A DNA stretch of 64,000 bases from DASXRA01 sp035263725 (GTDB taxonomy: Bacteria > Actinomycetota > Actinomycetes > Mycobacteriales > Jatrophihabitantaceae), in contig DATFRC010000021.1 in assembly GCA_035263725.1 (NCBI GenBank), positions 1-64,000 of the forward strand. The letters are read 5' to 3'. This document shows, piece after piece, positions 8,023 to 14,640 of the stretch (positions are counted from its first letter, which is position 1; every line of letters begins with the position of its first letter). Both the position numbers and the translations under genes were made by a program. Under the pieces are notes generated by a model. It ran no database searches, had not been told where the DNA came from, and saw nothing but the letters and a program-made list of their open reading frames with translations.

Positions 8023-8853
8023 TCACGGTCGGGCGTACTGCGCGTCCATGTCGTACTGCGCGAATCCGTAACGGCGGTACATCCGCATCGCGGCACTGTT
8101 GGACTCGTCGACGTAGAGCATGACCTGCGCCACACCGCGCCCGGCCAGGTACGCGAGCCCCGCGCAGAGCAGCGCTGGTCCGAGATGCAGGCCTTGCGCC
8201 GCGGGAGCCACGCCCAGGACGTATACCTCGCCGACGCCGGTCGGGTGCACCTTCGTCCAGTGGAAGCCGATGAGCGTGTCTTCCCGGAACGCCAGCAGGA
8301 GGCCGGACGGGTCGAACCACGCTTCGCGCTCGCGCACCTCGAGGTCGACGCGCGTCCAGCGGCCCTGCTCGGCATGCTCGGCAAAGGCAGCGGCATTCAC
8401 GGCGAGCCACGCGTCTTCGTCCTGCCCTGGGACGAACCCACGCAGTCGCACGCCCTCCGGAAGCGACACCTCGGGTAGGTCGGACAACGGCCGGCGCAGC
8501 TGCCACAGCACCCGCTGCTCGGTGTAGCCGCGTGCCGTAGCGGCTACGGCGACCGGGCTGCGCTTGCCGTGCGACCACACGACGGGCCGCGGTACGAGGC
8601 GTTCCAGTTCCGTTAGCAGTGCCGCGGTGGCGTCGCTCAGGTCGGCGATCTCGGCGACGTCGTCGTCGAGCTGCGCGTACCCGTCCAGTTCGCCGGCGAC
8701 GAGGTGCACCAGACCGGGGCGGGTCGCGGCGAGCTGGAGCAGGGCGTGCTCACTCAGCGGCGGCGCGCCGTCACGCGCCTGCACCGCCTCGACCAAGGCG
8801 ACGATCTGATTGCGCAGGCCGTCGTCGAGAACGTCGAAGACGGCAACCCGCAC
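8023..8853 (-). CDS. mshD: mycothiol synthase MshD
   Basis: MshD is the acetyltransferase that makes mycothiol, the main actinobacterial thiol, from acetyl-CoA and desacetylmycothiol. The protein is a tandem GNAT fold. The C-terminal half shows the MshD-specific blocks EQGRWTRVDLEVRE, GFHWTKVHP, GEVYVLGVAPAAQGLHLG (acetyl-CoA loop) and YVDESNSAAMRMYRRYGF. I chose the GTG at 8853 (276 aa) because it falls just after the glnR stop; an in-frame ATG at 8907 would overlap glnR by 44 bases. The order glnR-mshD followed by phosphate-transport genes is also found in mycobacteria. Confidence 0.93.
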   Translation of the reverse strand: MRVAVFDVLDDGLRNQIVALVEAVQARDGAPPLSEHALLQLAATRPGLVHLVAGELDGYAQLDDDVAEIADLSDATAALLTELERLVPRPVVWSHGKRSPVAVAATARGYTEQRVLWQLRRPLSDLPEVSLPEGVRLRGFVPGQDEDAWLAVNAAAFAEHAEQGRWTRVDLEVREREAWFDPSGLLLAFREDTLIGFHWTKVHPTGVGEVYVLGVAPAAQGLHLGPALLCAGLAYLAGRGVAQVMLYVDESNSAAMRMYRRYGFAQYDMDAQYARP

Positions 8854-8863
8854 GCGCTCGAAA

Positions 8864-9589
8864 CTACAGGTCGACGAGGTCGCCGGCGGTGACACGGCGG
8901 GACTCACGGGCGGCCGGGTCGGCCGACGGGCGGACGAACTTGTACCCGACGTTGCGCACCGTGCCGATCAGCGCCTCGTGCTCCGGGCCGAGCTTGGCGC
9001 GCAGCCGCCTGACGTGTACGTCGACGGTGCGGCTGCCACCGAAGTAGTCATAGCCCCAGACCTCCTGGACCAGGTGCGAGCGCGTGAACACCCGGCCGGC
9101 GTGCTGGGCCAGGAACTTCAACAGCTCGAACTCCTTGTACGTGAGATCGAGGGCGCGGCCCGAAATGCGGGCGGTGTAGGTGGTGTCATCGATGACGAGG
9201 TCGCCGATCTGGACGTGTTCCGGCGTCGGGTCGGCCGAGCGTGCGTGTCGGTCCACGGCGAGGCGCAGCCGGGCGTCGAGCTCGGCCGGGCCGGCCGTGT
9301 CGAGGATCACGTCGTCGATCGTCCAGTCGGCGGACAGCGCAATGAGCCCGCCCTCGGTCAGCACCGCCAGCACCGGAGTATTGCCGTCGAGCGCCGCAAG
9401 GACACGGGTGAACGAGCGAGCACCGGCCAGGTCGCGCCGGGCGTCGATCAGGATGACGTCGCCGGGGGTGTGCTCGATCAAGCGGCCGGCGTCCAACGGG
9501 AGCACGGTCACGGAGTGCGGCAGTAGGCCCAGCGCGGGCAGCACTTCGGTGGTGGGCTGCACAGCACCGGTAAGTAGGACGAGTTCCAA
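8864..9589 (-). CDS. glnR: OmpR-family orphan regulator, GlnR-type nitrogen regulator
   Basis: This is a 241-residue protein with a receiver-like N-terminus (about 1-120) and an OmpR winged-helix domain (about 125-218). The output domain contains LTYKEFELLKFLAQHAGRVF, QEVWGYDYFGGSRTVDVHVR and LIGTVRNVGYKFV, which match GlnR, the global nitrogen regulator of actinobacteria. The receiver half is divergent, with VILIDARR at the expected aspartate and no cognate kinase nearby, as in known GlnR proteins that respond without a classical partner. It is followed 10 bases later by mshD, probably in one transcript. The divergent hydrolase gene starts 65 bases away. Confidence 0.88.
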   Translation of the reverse strand: MELVLLTGAVQPTTEVLPALGLLPHSVTVLPLDAGRLIEHTPGDVILIDARRDLAGARSFTRVLAALDGNTPVLAVLTEGGLIALSADWTIDDVILDTAGPAELDARLRLAVDRHARSADPTPEHVQIGDLVIDDTTYTARISGRALDLTYKEFELLKFLAQHAGRVFTRSHLVQEVWGYDYFGGSRTVDVHVRRLRAKLGPEHEALIGTVRNVGYKFVRPSADPAARESRRVTAGDLVDL

Positions 9590-9654
9590 GGCGCGTCTCC
9601 TGATTGGCGAGACCAGGCGGCGGTGCCCAGCGGCGTCCTAGGCAGGATAGCAAC

Positions 9655-10416
9655 GTGGCTCCTGCCCAGCTCGTCAGATTGACCACGTCGGACGGCGTGG
9701 CGATCGCCTGTGACCACTGGCCGGCCAACACTGCACTGGCCTACGTCGTGGCGCACGGCTTCACCGGTTCGAGCCGGGTACCGCGGATGCGGCGCATCAC
9801 CGAACAACTGGCCGCAACGGGCGCCGGTGTGCTGGCGCTCGACTTCCGCGGCCACGGCCGCTCCGGTGGGTACTCGACGCTGGGCGACCTGGAGGTTCGT
9901 GATGTCGCCGCTGCCGCCGCGTTCTTGCGTGCGGCCGGCCATGCGCGGATCGCGCTGGTGGGGTGGTCGATGGGCGGCTCGGTAGTGCTGCGCTACGCGG
10001 GACTGGGCGGTGACGCCGACGCCGTGGTCAGCATCAGCTCGCCGGGTCACTGGTGGGAACGCGGCACTGCGCCGATGCGTCTCGTGCACTGGGCGGCCGA
10101 GACACGCGCCGGCCGGCTCGTCACGCGGCTCGCCACCGGGACCCGGCTGCGCAACTTCGAGTGGCAGCGACTGCCCGAGTCACCCGTCGAAGTGGTGGCC
10201 GCGATCGCGCCGCGTCCGTTGCTGATCGTCCACGGCGACGCCGACCGGTACTTCCCGCTGCGCCACGGCGAGGCGCTGGCTGCAGCCGCGGCAGACGCCG
10301 CGTTCTGGGCGGAAGCCGGCATGGGCCACGCGGAGAGCGCTACCACGCCCGCGCTCGTCCGGCGTGTTGATGGCTGGGTTCGACAGGCGCTCGAGGTTGC
10401 GACTCTGCGACCATGA
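9655..10416 (+). CDS. alpha/beta hydrolase
   Basis: This is a cytosolic hydrolase of 253 residues from the chosen GTG at 9655. The oxyanion region is AHGFTGSS, the nucleophile elbow is GWSMGG (G-x-S-x-G), the acid is probably in HGDADRYFP and the catalytic His is in GMGHAE, so all catalytic parts are present. The substrate is unknown; the family includes monoacylglycerol lipase-like and BAAT-like esterases. The frame extends upstream to 9604, but that region is the glnR promoter, so the shorter form is preferred. The stop overlaps the next start (ATGA at 10413), so it is coupled to the membrane protein downstream. Confidence 0.82.
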   Translation: MAPAQLVRLTTSDGVAIACDHWPANTALAYVVAHGFTGSSRVPRMRRITEQLAATGAGVLALDFRGHGRSGGYSTLGDLEVRDVAAAAAFLRAAGHARIALVGWSMGGSVVLRYAGLGGDADAVVSISSPGHWWERGTAPMRLVHWAAETRAGRLVTRLATGTRLRNFEWQRLPESPVEVVAAIAPRPLLIVHGDADRYFPLRHGEALAAAAADAAFWAEAGMGHAESATTPALVRRVDGWVRQALEVATLRP

Positions 10417-11360
10417 GAGTCGTGGCGAGCGACGGCAGGCGGGTGGACCCACTGAGCGTCACCGCGCAGTTCCCCGCAGTCGACGCATATGCCTTAGGGC
10501 CGTACGACCCGAATCCGTACGGCGGCCGACTCCCGGACATGCCACTGCGGCAACGCCCGCCGGGGCGCGTGAGCCATCTCGGCGGTGCGCTGGCGGCAGC
10601 AATCGTCACGGCGGGACTGATTGTCGCGGCGAACTACGGCGCCACCCAGCTGCTGATCGCGGTGGCGGCAGCGCAGGGGCTGCTGGTGCTCACGTGGGTG
10701 TTCGGCACGGCGGTGCCGGGCCGGCTCGGCGCGATCGTCGTCGGCGCCCTGGCCGCAGCCGGAGCCGACCTCATCGTGTCGCGCTGGCCGCACGGTCAGC
10801 TCGGCACGCTGGCGGTCATCCTCGGGCTGGCGATCCCGGCGATGTTCATTCACCAGCTCACCCGAGGTGTGGTGCGGACCCGGGTCGTCGAGTCGCTGTC
10901 CGATCTCGCGTTGCTCGTGGTCGCCGTCGTGGCGCTGCCCGCGTACATGCAGCTCGGGCACGAGATGCTCGGCACCCGGATGGTGACCGCCGTCGCCCTT
11001 GCCGCCGGGGGCGCCCTTGTCGTGGGGCACCTCGTCGACATCTTCTGGCCGGTGCCGCGCTCCGACGCGAACGTGCCGCGCGGCCTGCTCGCCGTCATAG
11101 TCGCCGCCGGGGTGGGAACCGTCGCGACATACGTGCGGCTACACAACACTGTGGACTTCGCGTCCGGGCGCTCGCTGACCCTCGGCGCGTCGATCGGTGC
11201 GATCGTGAGCCTGTTCGCTGTCGGCGCCGCATTCATCCAGTACGGGTTGCCGCAGCGCGGACGGCTCGCCGCGATCACCCGTCCGATCGCCGGCGCACTG
11301 ATGTCGCTCGGGCTGCTGGCACCGATCGGCTACCTGCTTTGCCTGCTCATCCGTGGGTAA
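10413..11360 (+). CDS. polytopic membrane protein, unknown function
   Basis: This is a 315-residue integral membrane protein. After about 55 soluble residues there are roughly nine hydrophobic segments, ending with LLAPIGYLLCLLIRG. I see no motif that names a family. The short N-terminal tail is Pro-rich (DPNPYGGRLPDMPLRQRPPG) and probably cytoplasmic. It is translationally coupled to the upstream hydrolase and precedes the LmeA-like gene by 37 bases. The neighbourhood suggests an envelope role, but nothing in the sequence proves it. Confidence 0.75.
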   Translation: MRVVASDGRRVDPLSVTAQFPAVDAYALGPYDPNPYGGRLPDMPLRQRPPGRVSHLGGALAAAIVTAGLIVAANYGATQLLIAVAAAQGLLVLTWVFGTAVPGRLGAIVVGALAAAGADLIVSRWPHGQLGTLAVILGLAIPAMFIHQLTRGVVRTRVVESLSDLALLVVAVVALPAYMQLGHEMLGTRMVTAVALAAGGALVVGHLVDIFWPVPRSDANVPRGLLAVIVAAGVGTVATYVRLHNTVDFASGRSLTLGASIGAIVSLFAVGAAFIQYGLPQRGRLAAITRPIAGALMSLGLLAPIGYLLCLLIRG

Positions 11361-11397
11361 CGGTTCCGGCTTTGCTCAGCTGGGTACAGTGCCCCGC

Positions 11398-12150
11398 GTG
11401 AACGACCTAGAAGTGGCACGGCTGGGGCGCCGCCGACGCTGGCCGTGGGTCACTGCGATCGCCGTCGTCGCGCTGGTCGGCCTGCTCGTGGCGGCCGACC
11501 GCGTCACCGCCGCTCTGGCTGAGTCCGCGGTTGCCCAGCGCATCGACCAGCAGTCGCCTTTCGTGGGGACGGACAGCAAGGCCCACGTGTCGATCAACGG
11601 CTTCCCGTTCCTGACGCAGGCGCTCGCCGGCCGGTATGACGACATCCAGGTCACTGGCAGCGCCCTGGCCATCGACCAGGTGAACGGCGTCGACCTCGAG
11701 GCGCATATGCACGGTGTCCACGTCCCGCTGAGCAACGCGATCAACCGCGATGTGAAATCGCTGCCGATCGACCACGTCGACGCAACGGCGACGGTCCCGT
11801 TCGCCGAGGCGGCGCGACTCACTGGTATCAACGGGCTGCAGCTGTCCGACGACCACGGCGCGCTGCGCGTCTCGCTCGGCGTCAACGTGCCGACCATGGG
11901 CGATGTCACCGCCTCGGCGGACGCCAACGTCCATCTCGACGGCAACCGCGTCTCGTATCAAGTGGGCCAGATCGAACTCAACGGGGCGCCCATACCGGCG
12001 GCGCTCTCGTCCGCGATCCAGCAGCAGATGAACGGTGCGCTGCGTCTGCCGCAGCTGCCGTATCACCTCCAGGTGACCGCTGTCCGCGCGACACCATCCG
12101 GCATCCAGGCCACGGCCCGGGCCGACCACATCGTCGTCGAAACTGATTAA
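11398..12150 (+). CDS. DUF2993 protein, LmeA-like (lipomannan elongation factor)
   Basis: This is a 250-residue envelope protein with a cytosolic Arg-rich start (RLGRRRRWP) and one N-terminal membrane anchor (about residues 14-38), followed by a lipid-binding TULIP-like DUF2993 domain. The family member LmeA (Rv0817c) helps extend the mannan chain of lipomannan in mycobacteria, and the position next to glnR, mshD and cysA2 matches that locus. The GTG at 11398 is chosen because a TACAGT -10 element ends 7 bases before it, giving a leaderless mRNA; the longer frame from 11353 would start before the promoter. The domain shows the usual SINGFPFLTQALAGRYDDI block. Confidence 0.82.
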   Translation: MNDLEVARLGRRRRWPWVTAIAVVALVGLLVAADRVTAALAESAVAQRIDQQSPFVGTDSKAHVSINGFPFLTQALAGRYDDIQVTGSALAIDQVNGVDLEAHMHGVHVPLSNAINRDVKSLPIDHVDATATVPFAEAARLTGINGLQLSDDHGALRVSLGVNVPTMGDVTASADANVHLDGNRVSYQVGQIELNGAPIPAALSSAIQQQMNGALRLPQLPYHLQVTAVRATPSGIQATARADHIVVETD

Positions 12151-12295
12151 TCCGCCGCTGTTCTTATCCCGCCCATGCGAACCCGTGTCTGCGCCGCTCG
12201 CTTCGCTCGGGTGCATCCCCGGGTCCGCTCCGCGCGCCGCGTCGCGGCGGCGGGGCTCTTCGCGCGAGCGCTCATCGCGTACGTGCTTTCGGGTT

Positions 12296-12323
12296 TTGCC
12301 CGGGCCCGGCAGGCGGCTACGCT
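12296..12323 (+). promoter_or_regulatory. promoter of the cysteine leader peptide and cysA2-sseC
   Basis: A TTGCCC -35 element at 12296-12301 and a TACGCT -10 element at 12318-12323 are separated by 16 bases. The -10 ends 8 bases before the ATG of the leader peptide, so transcription should begin at or just before that ATG and the leader mRNA is probably leaderless. Confidence 0.55.
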
Positions 12324-12331
12324 CTTGGGCC

Positions 12332-12418
12332 ATGGGTTCCGTGAGCACTCCTCTGCTCACTTCGCGCCGCGCGGTCGACCTGTGCCGTGTGGGCAGCTGC
12401 CTGTGTCACGCCCGCTGA
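12332..12418 (+). CDS. cysteine-rich leader peptide (attenuator uORF) for cysA2-sseC
   Basis: This 28-residue peptide begins MGSVSTPLLTSRRAVDL and ends CRVGSCLCHAR, with three Cys codons near the stop, two of them in a C-x-C pair. Small uORFs of this form, with an RR-x-VDL core and a Cys cluster, precede sulfur-assimilation genes in mycobacteria and other actinobacteria. There, ribosome stalling on Cys codons under cysteine shortage exposes the ribosome-binding site of the next gene. The stop is 88 bases before cysA2. A CU-rich stretch at 12425-12434 can pair with the purine-rich ribosome-binding site at 12492-12503. The ATG lies right at the predicted transcription start. Confidence 0.8.
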   Translation: MGSVSTPLLTSRRAVDLCRVGSCLCHAR

Positions 12419-12506
12419 CCGGGCGCTTTCTCTCGTATCGCGCCGCCCCGCGCTTTATCCCTTGTCTATAGCTTTGCCCACGTCTATCGCTAAAGAGGAG
12501 AAACCT

Positions 12507-13340
12507 ATGAGCCGTGCTGACGTTCTGGTCTCGGCCGACTGGGCCGAGGAGAACCTGAACACCCCAGGCGTGGTCTTCGTCGAGGTCGACGAGGACACCA
12601 CCGCATACGACGGCGGCCACATCCCCGGGGCCGTCAAGCTCGACTGGAAAACCGACCTGCAAGACCCGGTGGTCCGTGACTTCGTCAACAAGGACCAGTT
12701 CGAGAAGCTGCTGTCTGAAAAGGGCATCGGCAACGAGGACACGGTGATCCTTTATGGCGGCAACAACAACTGGTTCGCCGCCTACGCCTACTGGTACTTC
12801 AAGCTGTTCGGGCACGACAGGGTCAAACTGCTCGACGGAGGCCGCAAGAAGTGGGAGCTCGACGGGCGCGAGCTCTCGAAGGACACCGTGTCCAGGCCGG
12901 CTACGGCCTACACGGCGAAGGACCAGGACACGTCCATCCGCGCGTTCCGCGACGAGGTCATCGCCGCGATCGGCAAGAAGAACCTGATCGATGTTCGTTC
13001 GCCGGACGAGTTCGTCGGCCGGCTGCTGGCCCCGGCACACCTGCCGCAGGAGCAGGCGCAGCGGGCGGGTCACATCCCGACCGCGCTGAACATCCCGTGG
13101 AGCAAAGCGGCCAACGAGGACGGCACCTTCAAATCCGACGACGACCTGCGCAAGCTCTACGCGGACGCCGGCCTTGACGAGTCGAAGGACACCATCGCCT
13201 ATTGCCGGATCGGTGAACGGTCGAGCCACACCTGGTTCGCGCTGCGCGAGCTGCTCGGCTACCCGGATGTCAAGAACTACGACGGCTCCTGGACCGAGTA
13301 CGGCTCCCTCGTGGGCGTCCCGGTCGAGAAGGACGTCTGA
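12507..13340 (+). CDS. cysA2: thiosulfate sulfurtransferase (tandem rhodanese), CysA2-type
   Basis: This is a 277-residue protein with two rhodanese domains. It moves sulfane sulfur from thiosulfate or 3-mercaptopyruvate to a nucleophile. The catalytic loop CRIGERS places the active Cys at residue 233 in the second domain; the first domain lacks an active-site Cys, as usual. The length and the Cys position match M. tuberculosis CysA2. The ATG at 12507 follows a perfect strong ribosome-binding site (AAAGAGGAG) with 6-nt spacing. It is controlled by the cysteine leader peptide upstream and shares one base with the sseC start (TGATG), so the two are coupled. Confidence 0.93.
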   Translation: MSRADVLVSADWAEENLNTPGVVFVEVDEDTTAYDGGHIPGAVKLDWKTDLQDPVVRDFVNKDQFEKLLSEKGIGNEDTVILYGGNNNWFAAYAYWYFKLFGHDRVKLLDGGRKKWELDGRELSKDTVSRPATAYTAKDQDTSIRAFRDEVIAAIGKKNLIDVRSPDEFVGRLLAPAHLPQEQAQRAGHIPTALNIPWSKAANEDGTFKSDDDLRKLYADAGLDESKDTIAYCRIGERSSHTWFALRELLGYPDVKNYDGSWTEYGSLVGVPVEKDV

Positions 13341-13639
13341 TGTGCGGCGCGCCGGCGCAGGCGCCGGAGCTGCCTGCCTACGTCGATGTCACCAAGGAGA
13401 CCGTGATCTACGGCGTCGTCTCGCGGGACGGCGCTCCCGTGCCCGCGGCTTACGTGCGGTTGCTGGACGCATCGGGAGAGTTCACCGCCGAGGTCGTAAC
13501 GAGCGCGACCGGCGACTTCCGGTTCTACGCAGCGCCCGGCCGGTGGACGCTGTCCGTGCTGCACCGCGACGGGTCGGCGCGCAAGGAGGTCGACGCCGCC
13601 GGGCCCGGACTGGAGGAGGCGTCAGTCGTCCTCAGCTAA
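13340..13639 (+). CDS. sseC: DUF1416 protein SseC
   Basis: This is a 99-residue protein of the DUF1416 family, always found next to CysA-type rhodaneses in actinobacteria. It starts MCGAPAQ, so Cys2 is conserved near the N-terminus, and the rest predicts a transthyretin-like beta sandwich (GVVSRDGAPVPAAYVRLLD, GDFRFYAAPGRW). A role as sulfur carrier or partner of the sulfurtransferase is inferred from the constant pairing rather than proven. The start overlaps the cysA2 stop by one base. Its stop overlaps the stop of the convergent DsrE gene. Confidence 0.92.
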   Translation: MCGAPAQAPELPAYVDVTKETVIYGVVSRDGAPVPAAYVRLLDASGEFTAEVVTSATGDFRFYAAPGRWTLSVLHRDGSARKEVDAAGPGLEEASVVLS

Positions 13640-13998
13640 TACACGAGGGCCTGAGCATCGTCGCGCAGTACTTCCTCGACGAACGATGCTGATCCGGCGA
13701 TGCGCACTCCGGTGAGCACCTCGTCCTCGGTGACGTTGCGCCGTGCCGCGCACTGCGTGCATACCGTGAGGGTGCCGCCGGCGAGCACGGCGTCGCGCAA
13801 CTCCGCGAGCGGAGTCGCCTTGGGGAGGGCAAAGTCCTCCGCGCGTCCCGGCACGGCAAGCCACGTTGCGTCGCCCGTGAGCCACAGCGACACCGTCGCG
13901 CCCGCCGACAGCGCCGTTGCGGCCACGGTGAACGCCTGGTTGCATCGCTCCGGATCGTCCACGCCGGCAGTGCACTTCACCACAAGAGACCTGCGCAT
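13636..13998 (-). CDS. DsrE-family protein
   Basis: This is a 120-residue protein of the DsrE/DsrF-like fold. MRRSLVVKCTAGVDDPERCN forms the first strand and loop. The later CTQC pair (residues about 81-84) is a plausible sulfur-relay or redox site. DsrE proteins carry persulfides, so placing it end to end with the rhodanese and SseC genes fits a sulfur-trafficking group. The ATG at 13998 is preferred; the frame stays open upstream but runs back through the promoter of the divergent small membrane peptide. The 3' ends overlap by 3 bases (CTAA). Confidence 0.82.
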   Translation of the reverse strand: MRRSLVVKCTAGVDDPERCNQAFTVAATALSAGATVSLWLTGDATWLAVPGRAEDFALPKATPLAELRDAVLAGGTLTVCTQCAARRNVTEDEVLTGVRIAGSASFVEEVLRDDAQALVY

Positions 13999-14016
13999 GC
14001 AGCTATCCTGCCTGGT

Positions 14017-14109
14017 ATGGAAGGCGCGTATCTCGCCGTCTTGGTGATCGCTTTTGTCGGCCTGGGCGTCGCGTGCCTCTACGTGGCCTACAAGCTGCTC
14101 GTGCGGTGA
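14017..14109 (+). CDS. 30-residue single-pass membrane peptide
   Basis: The short frame encodes MEGAYLAVLVIAFVGLGVAC followed by LYVAYKLLVR, one hydrophobic helix with a short acidic N-terminus and a Lys/Arg C-terminus, so the predicted topology is N-out, C-in. A TATCCT -10 at 14004-14009 ends 7 bases before the ATG, so it would start a leaderless mRNA. The stop overlaps the GTG of the nitrobindin-like gene (GTGA), which indicates translational coupling and supports real translation. The function is unknown; it may anchor or regulate its partner. Confidence 0.65.
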   Translation: MEGAYLAVLVIAFVGLGVACLYVAYKLLVR

Positions 14110-14630
14110 CCGACACAACTGACCTACGAGCAGGCGTGCCGCTCTCGGATGAGCTGCTCGCCGTGCTGCCGCTGGTCGGCAAGTGGGCGGGGCGCGGGAT
14201 CGGCGTCGTCGCATCGACCGGAGCCGGCTTTGCGTTCCGTCAGCACGTGACATTTGCCCACGACGGACGCCCGTTCCTCGCCTATGAGTCGCGTAGCTGG
14301 CTGATCGACGACGACGACCGCGACATCCGGCCGGCGTTTCGCGAATCGGGTTTCTGGCGGCCGGGCGCGGGCCCGGACGACCTCGAGGTCCTCACCGTGT
14401 CGATCACCGGCCTTGCGCAGCTGTTCGTGGGGACGGCGGGCGACGGGCGCTGGGAGATCGCCACTACATCGATCGTCGGCACGCCGACGGCCAAGCAGGT
14501 GGCGGGCGAGCGCCGCCTCTACGCGATCTCCGGCGACACGCTCGCCTACGCCACCGAGCTGGCGTTGACCCCGGACGAGTACACCCCGCACCTGAACGCC
14601 ACGCTGCAGCGTGTGAAGGCGATGCGGTAA
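14106..14630 (+). CDS. nitrobindin-like heme-binding beta-barrel protein (UPF0678/DUF1794)
   Basis: This 174-residue protein belongs to the FABP-like nitrobindin family (Rv0813c in M. tuberculosis). Members are ten-stranded beta barrels that bind ferric heme, isomerise peroxynitrite and react with NO. Family marks are GKWAGRGIG near residue 27, RESGFWRPG, and the C-terminal PHLNATLQRV, whose His is the proximal heme ligand. The GTG at 14106 is used because it overlaps the stop of the 30-residue membrane peptide; an upstream start would lie inside that gene. It sits in the same conserved block as pabC and cysA2. Confidence 0.88.
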   Translation: MTDTTDLRAGVPLSDELLAVLPLVGKWAGRGIGVVASTGAGFAFRQHVTFAHDGRPFLAYESRSWLIDDDDRDIRPAFRESGFWRPGAGPDDLEVLTVSITGLAQLFVGTAGDGRWEIATTSIVGTPTAKQVAGERRLYAISGDTLAYATELALTPDEYTPHLNATLQRVKAMR

Positions 14631-14640
14631 GCCGGCGTCG

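Noticed and set aside
12151..12300. Further uORF or hairpin terminator after lmeA
   Set aside because: There is GC-rich self-complementarity (GCCGCG-t-CGCGGC), but no stem with a proper loop and no coherent short frame, so no feature was called.
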